Of a stretch of 64,000 nt of DNA, positions 58,281-64,000 are shown piece after piece. The position numbers were made by a program, and so were the translations under genes. Position 1 is the first letter of the stretch. Every line of letters begins with the position of its first letter. Under the pieces are notes generated by a model, which had not been told where the DNA came from, searched no databases, and worked only from the letters and a program-made list of their open reading frames with translations. Origin of the DNA: Corylus avellana (taxonomy: Eukaryota > Streptophyta > Magnoliopsida > Fagales > Betulaceae); NCBI RefSeq assembly GCF_901000735.1, contig NC_081545.1, positions 29,851,513 to 29,915,512 on the forward strand, written 5' to 3'.

Positions 58281-59739
58281 TATTATATATTATATTTTGA
58301 GAATTAGTTATATATGATTTATATGTACAAGGATATAATCAAAGTCAAGATTTCAAATCTTCTCCGTTTAATTCTCGGAAAAGATCAGAGATAAGCAAAG
58401 TCAAGATCCTTGTTTGTTTTACTTTAGAAAACCATACCAAACCAAACCAAACGGCCGCCCTTAAGCCTACCACCACCAGCTTCGAAGTTAATCGATCACA
58501 TTTAGGCATGTTGATCATGCATGCACAGACAATTCGGTGGGTTATATTTATAAATTAACAACACCAATCCACCAGCCCCCACTCAACCAAAAAAAAAAAA
58601 AAAACAATTAAATCAAATAATCAATAAAAGAAAAGTAGTGCAATTGTGCAAACCACTAGTCATGGAATTGCTTTGAATGATTATCTTATATATATATATT
58701 CCATCGATCGATCTATATTCTTCTTATTTTTATTCAAATTCGTCCCACAAGTTATGGGCTTCAAAGTCTTCAAACCTGTGATCTACTCTACATGAACCTT
58801 CATAATAATTATTATTATTATTATTATTGGATTTTTTTTGATAATTTATATTACCCCCAAACAATATGCTGTTGAACGTAGTCCCATTTGAACTTCAACT
58901 ATATATATATATATAAAGAAAAAAAAAATGAAAAATTAATACTAGCTAAATTGGGACCATCGGATTGAATATAGAAGCCCAATTTGGAAGCAGATCAGGG
59001 AAGTAGCACATGATGAGAGACTAGGTTGATAATAGACTTCCCCACCGACACAATTCTTAATTGATTATATGATCGATGATGGGGTCATGATGAAATTGGA
59101 GTACTGCAAAATCAAGGAAATGTTACTTGATTATCAAGGCTAAAAAAAGTGAGACTTGTTTAAAATGTTGCAAGCTATATATATATATATATATATGCGA
59201 CAATTATGGACTAGAAAAATATTGAGCAAATTATTATAAAATATAGTATTTTTTCATGATAATTAGTAAATATGTATATACATGTATACGTAATATTGTA
59301 GTAAGTGAGACACTTATAATTCTAAACTTTGATATTATGTTAAATTACAGTTTATTTTAAATGATTAAACGGATATAAATATATGAATATAATTATTTAA
59401 TTTAGCAGAAAAAACAAAAATTTGAAAATGCAGGTCTTTGAACTTGAAAAAAATCTAAGGCAAAAGATCTAATTTATTAAAACCAAAAGGTGTGATTTTC
59501 GTCGGTCATGGAGGTTGACAGACGAGAGTGATAAATGATAAGGTTAGGAATTTTAAGTTGGAAATATTATTGTGATAAGATGGGTTCCCTTCATTGCCAT
59601 GGCTTCAATTTATTATTATTTTTTATTTTTGCCTCAATGTCAATGGTAGCTTTTTGTTATTAATGTGACAGAAAATTGTACGGAAGTGTCCAGTTGGAAA
59701 TATGTTTAGCATTGAATTAAAAAAAATAATAATAAATAA
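58281..59739. other. Intergenic, AT-rich
   Basis: No gene supported; several (AT)n and (ATT)n runs (58807-58828, 59178-59197). Confidence 0.4.
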
Positions 59740-60105
59740 AGTAAAATTCACTTAACCTCTTTCAATTACTATATTAATGACAATTTACCACTCAAACTAT
59801 CAATTACGATAATTTACCTCATAAACTATTAAAGTAATGATAATGTACCCCCAATGCTAAAAAAATGACGAAATTACTCCTATAAAATTTTCAATAAGAC
59901 AAAAATACCTTAAAAATTTTGAAAAAAAATATTAAATTTTAATACTTTAGTTTTTATTTTAGTAAGGGTAATTTCATCATTTTGTTAAAATTGGGGGTAT
60001 ATTGTCATTGTTTTGGTAATTTTGTGGGTAAATTGTCATAATTGATAGTTTGTGAAGTAAATTGTCGTTGGGGTGGTAGTTTAAAGGGATTACATAGACT
60101 TTACT
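59740..60105. mobile_element. MITE of the same family as the Mutator-like element
   Basis: Ends AGTAAAATTCACTTAACC and (inverted) AGTAAAGTCTATGTAATCC open inverted repeats of about 150 bp. They share the 'atgacaatttacc', 'acaatgacaatataccccc' and 'gaaattaccctta' blocks with the element at 56710 and, more weakly, with 20091. A-rich flanks hide the target duplication. Confidence 0.7.
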
Positions 60106-61010
60106 AAAAAAAAAAAAATCATAATGGAGTCAACCAAGTCCAATTAACAGGGGTTAGGTTACTTAGAACCCAACCCAACCCAACCCAACATCAGCCCAAA
60201 CTTAGATCTGGAGGAGGGCTTAAGCCTCTGTTGTGCAGCCCATAGACCCAATAAATAATGGACCGAGGAAAAAAACCCACGTAACCTTTAAAGATATTTT
60301 AGGTGGTGGAATTGTAACGTTGTAGGTAAGAGGGTGGACGATGAAGTATTTAAGAATGGAAACTCTTGGGCCTGGCAGCTCCATTGGGCCTAACAATCGA
60401 ATATCCGGCTCTCTCAGCATTTAAGCCTTACTATATAAAAAGAGTCTCTCTAAAAGTCAATGCAAGTGATCTCTCTCTGTCTCTCTCTCTCTCTCTCTCT
60501 CAAACTCTTCATTTGTTTCTCTCTTATTTAGATGACTAACTTAATCACTGGAGTATTCTCGATCCCCGAAGGGACCCATGGACTCTGATAATCGCTTTTG
60601 CAGGAGGTCTATCGCTCGTCTGACTGTCTCAAAACTATCCTAACAAAAACAAAACACAATGGCAATGTTTGGCAATGACCTGTAGTTGGAAGCGATAGAT
60701 GTAAGAAAAAGTAAAAATATTTGGTATCGAAATGTGATTTTTTTTTTTTTTAGTGATTTTTTTTTTATTTAAATAGTAGTAAAAAATAATTTATATGATA
60801 TAAAAAATAAAAATGTTGGGAATTATTTTTATAATTTTAATTATAAAAATAAAATTTCCATGTACCTCCTCCCCCATGTTGAGTCTTTGGCTTGATATCA
60901 TGCTATAACTATTTTTGTTCATAGAACGCCTAAAAAAATATCTTTGTTGAAGTTAAAAAAAGGAGATCTTTTTTAATGTTCAATTAATTCCTTTAATTAC
61001 ATAAATTAAA
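60106..61010. other. Intergenic
   Basis: No gene supported. It contains aacccaacccaacccaaca (60170-60190), a (CT)n run (60470-60502) and a degenerate copy of the dispersed spacer repeat at 60690-60830. Confidence 0.4.
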
Positions 61011-61437
61011 GGGAAAATTACACTTTAGCCTTTCAAAGTTTGGGGCGATTTTCAATTCGACCACCAATATTTCAATTTTTGCAATGCACCCCCCCAGACT
61101 TGCAAATTTTTTTTAATTCGACCAATGTCATCCCAAAATTCTCATATTGCCCCTATTTTTTTTAAAATTTTTTATTTAAAAAATAAAATTGTGGGGTGCA
61201 AAAATGGTTAGATGGCCAAAGCAGTGGCTACAGCCACCCTGAATTTTTTTTTTTTTTTTAAATTTTTTTTTATAAAAAATAAAAAAATAAATTAAGGGCA
61301 CTATGAAAATTTTGAGATGACATTGGTCGAATTGAAAAAAATTTGCAAGTTTAGGAGGGTGCATTACAAAAATTGAAACATTAGAGATCGAATCGAAAAT
61401 CACTCTAAACTTTAGATGGGTAAAATGTATTTTTCCC
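61011..61437. mobile_element. MITE, 427 bp, long TIRs, perfect 8-bp TSD
   Basis: Inverted repeats of about 145 bp start GGGAAAATTACACTTTAGC on the left and GGGAAAAATACATTTTACC (reverse complement) on the right. They share gcaatgcaccc and attcgaccaatgtcatc. AAATTAAA flanks it at 61003-61010 and 61438-61445. The sequence type fits a Mutator-like or hAT MITE. No coding content. Confidence 0.85.
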
Positions 61438-61445
61438 AAATTAAA

Positions 61446-62180
61446 ACTAAATTTAAAGTCAAAACAGTCAACAAAATAAAAAGTTATTTACAAAATTACC
61501 TAGCAATCCATAATTGGTAAATCTGCATGTATATTATATATGATAATGATTATCCACAACCAATTAGCTGGCCAGGTAGATTATTATCTGTTAAAAGACG
61601 TAGCAAATTTTTGTTTTTTCAACAGCTAATTGGTGTGAAGTTGAGGCCCCTGTTCAACACGACATCCCTTTCAAAAGTTTGTAAACGACAATCGACAAAC
61701 ACCAAAGTAAGCTGTCTCAAAAGAGCCTTAACTTCCACAAGAAAAGGTATGAATAGAATCTTAAAGATAGCCACTACTTTTCTCATTGGGAGTAAAAGAT
61801 AAAGGTAATCAAAGAAGCTCAGCTTAGCATGCCCCCAAATATTTATTCATCATTTACACCAAAGCCAAACAGTCTTATCATCAGGTATGCCCCCATTCAG
61901 TTTTCTCATTCCCACCACTATTCATTTTACTTAGTTGTTCTTATTTTTTCTCCCATTCCCACTACTGTTTCACTAAATCTTTTGAGGGAATCTCAACAAA
62001 ATTCAACATTTCAGACCATACAATTCATTTTATAACTCTTAACTACTAAGATAAATTCAAAACCCAAAAAAAAAAGTATAGTAATTAAGACGACGACCGA
62101 GTATATTATATAATATATATATATATAGATATAAATGATGTTGAAGAAATTAAAGAGCTAATTAAGAAGGAGCAGCAGAG
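61446..62180. other. Upstream region of PADRE gene
   Basis: No gene supported. A strong run of TATA-like sequence (tatattatataatatatata) lies 50-80 bp before the ATG, so the core promoter is probably near 62100. Confidence 0.4.
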
Positions 62181-63083
62181 ATGGGGAACAATATAGGAGG
62201 AGGGAGGAAGAAAGCTAAGGTGATGAAGATCAATGGGGAAACCTTGAAGTTGAAGACCCCTGTGAGAGCGAGGGACGTTGTAAAGGAATACCCAGGCCAC
62301 GTGTTATTGGAATCTGATGCTGTTAAGCGACACGGCATCAGAGCGAAGCCATTGGAGGAAGAGCAAGAGCTGAAGCCCAAGAAAATCTACTTCTTAATCC
62401 AGCTGCCCAAGTTGCCGGAGCCGGAGGAGGAGAAGGAAAAGGTGCCGAAGAGGTCACAATCCGGTGGAATACACATGAGTGCCAAGGAAAGGCTCGAGTG
62501 CTTGATGCTGTCCCGAAGGACGGTTTCTGACCTTTCGTCGCTTTCGATTCGTAGTAGACCGCCGGCGCCATCCGGTCTCGTGTCCGACCGTCCCGGGACC
62601 AGTGCTACTGCCGGGCAATTGACGGTGAAAATGAGGTTGCCAAGTGCTCAGGTGGCCAAATTGATGGCTGAAAGCAGAGATGAGGCGGAGGTGGCTGAGA
62701 AGATCTTGGATCTTTATAGGGACCGTGCCGGAGAGGCTAACGGGAACGTCCCGGAGGGAAAAGATCATGATGGCTTGTTGATGCACCGGGAAGCGCCATG
62801 GAAACCGGCTCTTGGTAGCATTGGGGAGAAAAACAAAGCACATAAGGTACTTTTTTTACTTCTAATTAGGATTTGGTGCGCCATGTTTGCTTCATTATGC
62901 TTTAATTATGACTTAATTGTTAGGATTTTGTCTGCTCTTCTTTTTTCTTGTTTTAAATCATACCATTGTTATGAAAAATTACTTAAAAATCCGTATAAAA
63001 TGAAAAGATTAAGATACTAATTAATATCGGACATACAGCAGGAATTGCTCGTGTGCAAAAGAATGTTAAAGGCCCTTAATTAA
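62181..63083 (+). CDS. PADRE (DUF4228) domain protein
   Basis: Exon 1 (62181-62846, 222 codons) begins MGNNIGGGRKKAKVMKINGE. The Gly-2 context fits N-myristoylation, usual in this family. The PADRE core is visible in GETLKLKTPV, VVKEYPGHVLLES and PLEEEQELKPKKIYFLIQLP. A long disordered region (acidic, Ser-rich) and a helical segment (PSAQVAKLMAESRDEAEVAE) follow. The exon ends at CATAAG|GTACTT. A likely exon 2 (63039-63083, QELLVCKRMLKALN then stop) follows ACATACAG in phase 0, for about 236 aa. Without splicing, the frame would read on into AT-rich intron sequence to 63020. Family members respond to pathogen and abiotic stress; their biochemical role is not established. Exon 1 is firm, exon 2 tentative. 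Confidence 0.75.
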
Positions 63084-64000
63084 TTTATAACATGGTGTTG
63101 TCCTTTTGGATCGACATACCACATTGCTTATAAAAAGATGTTAATGCTAATTAATTAATTTACCAAAAGAAAAAAATATATATATCAAATTTAAATACTC
63201 TGAAAATTTCAAAAGGTCAAACGCTACAATTCACGAGAATTAAATGAAAAAGAAAGTCAAATCAATGAGACTTATCTTCTGAATATGACATGTAGGCATA
63301 ACATTACAAGCTTTCCAAAGTTGAGACGAGTTCCCTACATTAAGGGGAAATAGAGAAGAAATAATAATAATAATAACTCAAAAATAGAAGGAGAAGAATG
63401 TGACATGTACACTTTCCATTTCCCAACCTCATTAATCTTTAATAGGAGGAACTAGGAAGACACCATTTTCGGTATGACTTGGCCAAACTATGTATTTGTT
63501 TGACCAGAAAACTTCAACCAACTATTGGTATTCGAGAAGAGTTGTAACATTTTTCTTGGTATTTTTATTTTATATACATCTCAACCATTAAAGTTGCTAG
63601 ATTTTGGGATTGAGAAGTATGATTGACTTAATAAGTAATGTTACTTATACATCACGGCATTATTCCCCTTGCGTCGGCCAAAGGTAATGAAGCGTTCTTC
63701 ACCTAGGAAGTTGACCAAGAGTGTGCTAATTAATGTACATATTATAATACTACTAGACTAAAAATATAAGTTAATGGGCTTCGTTCCATTTAAGTATATT
63801 AATTATTTATTTTTTTAATATTTTCTCGATGTAAAGCACAACATTCACACGTGCACTCTCACTACCATCAACGAAAAAACCAATCTCATGTACCAAGTGC
63901 TATAAGGGGCCACACCACATTAACTTTGGAGGACGGAAGAAAGATAATAGAGTGATGTGTGCCTTGACATGTTGTTTGATTAAATTATAATATGGTCTTT
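63084..64000. other. Right end of window, no gene seen
   Basis: AT-rich sequence downstream of the PADRE gene. No open frame or element could be supported. The true 3' end of the gene could lie here if exon 2 is placed differently. Confidence 0.4.

Overview
The window is nuclear DNA of a flowering plant, most likely a eudicot. It is AT-rich, its genes have GT-AG introns, it is dense with small non-autonomous transposons, and every recognisable protein is plant-type (BURP, DUF2775 organ-specific protein, pyridoxal kinase SOS4, trihelix/SANT, R2R3-MYB, PADRE/DUF4228). The species cannot be fixed; a woody rosid is only a guess.

Positions 1-22.7 kb hold a tandem array of about four units. Each unit has a small secreted 'organ-specific' protein gene (OSP, + strand) facing a short secreted BURP-domain gene (- strand), tail to tail. 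Unit 1 has an OSP pseudogene (about 2.3 kb) and BURP1 (3930-4853). Unit 2 has OSP1 (8471-8971) and a BURP pseudogene (10721-11463). Unit 3 has OSP2 (13307-13812) and BURP3 (16263-17110). Unit 4 has OSP3 (20660-21183) and then breaks off before its BURP gene. BURP proteins without an obvious substrate peptide of their own, beside tiny secreted proteins with a variable N-x-x-W stretch, resemble a 'split' BURP peptide-cyclase cassette for ribosomal cyclic peptides. That function is inferred, not shown.

Positions 23.5-36.8 kb are one 12-exon gene for pyridoxal kinase (SOS4 type, 308 aa, - strand). All exons join in frame, and one intron has a GC donor. Its first intron carries tandem duplications. 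A 276-bp TRIM retroelement follows, then a single-exon trihelix/SANT-like regulator (38557-39774).

Positions 39.8-51.9 kb contain no convincing gene. They hold two SINE copies, a 1.0-kb hAT-type element with a perfect 8-bp target duplication, and a ~167-bp repeat array. A three-exon R2R3-MYB (51969-52844) follows. It has the bHLH-contact motif, an EAR-like LNLDL and a C-terminal TLLLF, which mark a C2-type flavonoid repressor.

The last 10 kb carry a near-perfect 31-bp inverted repeat, a Mutator-like element with long terminal inverted repeats that has captured a GRF-zinc-finger-like exon and was itself hit by a hAT element, more MITEs, and a PADRE/DUF4228 gene (62181-about 63083).

The paralogous units of the array act as empty-site controls for several insertions, so those can be ordered relative to the duplications.
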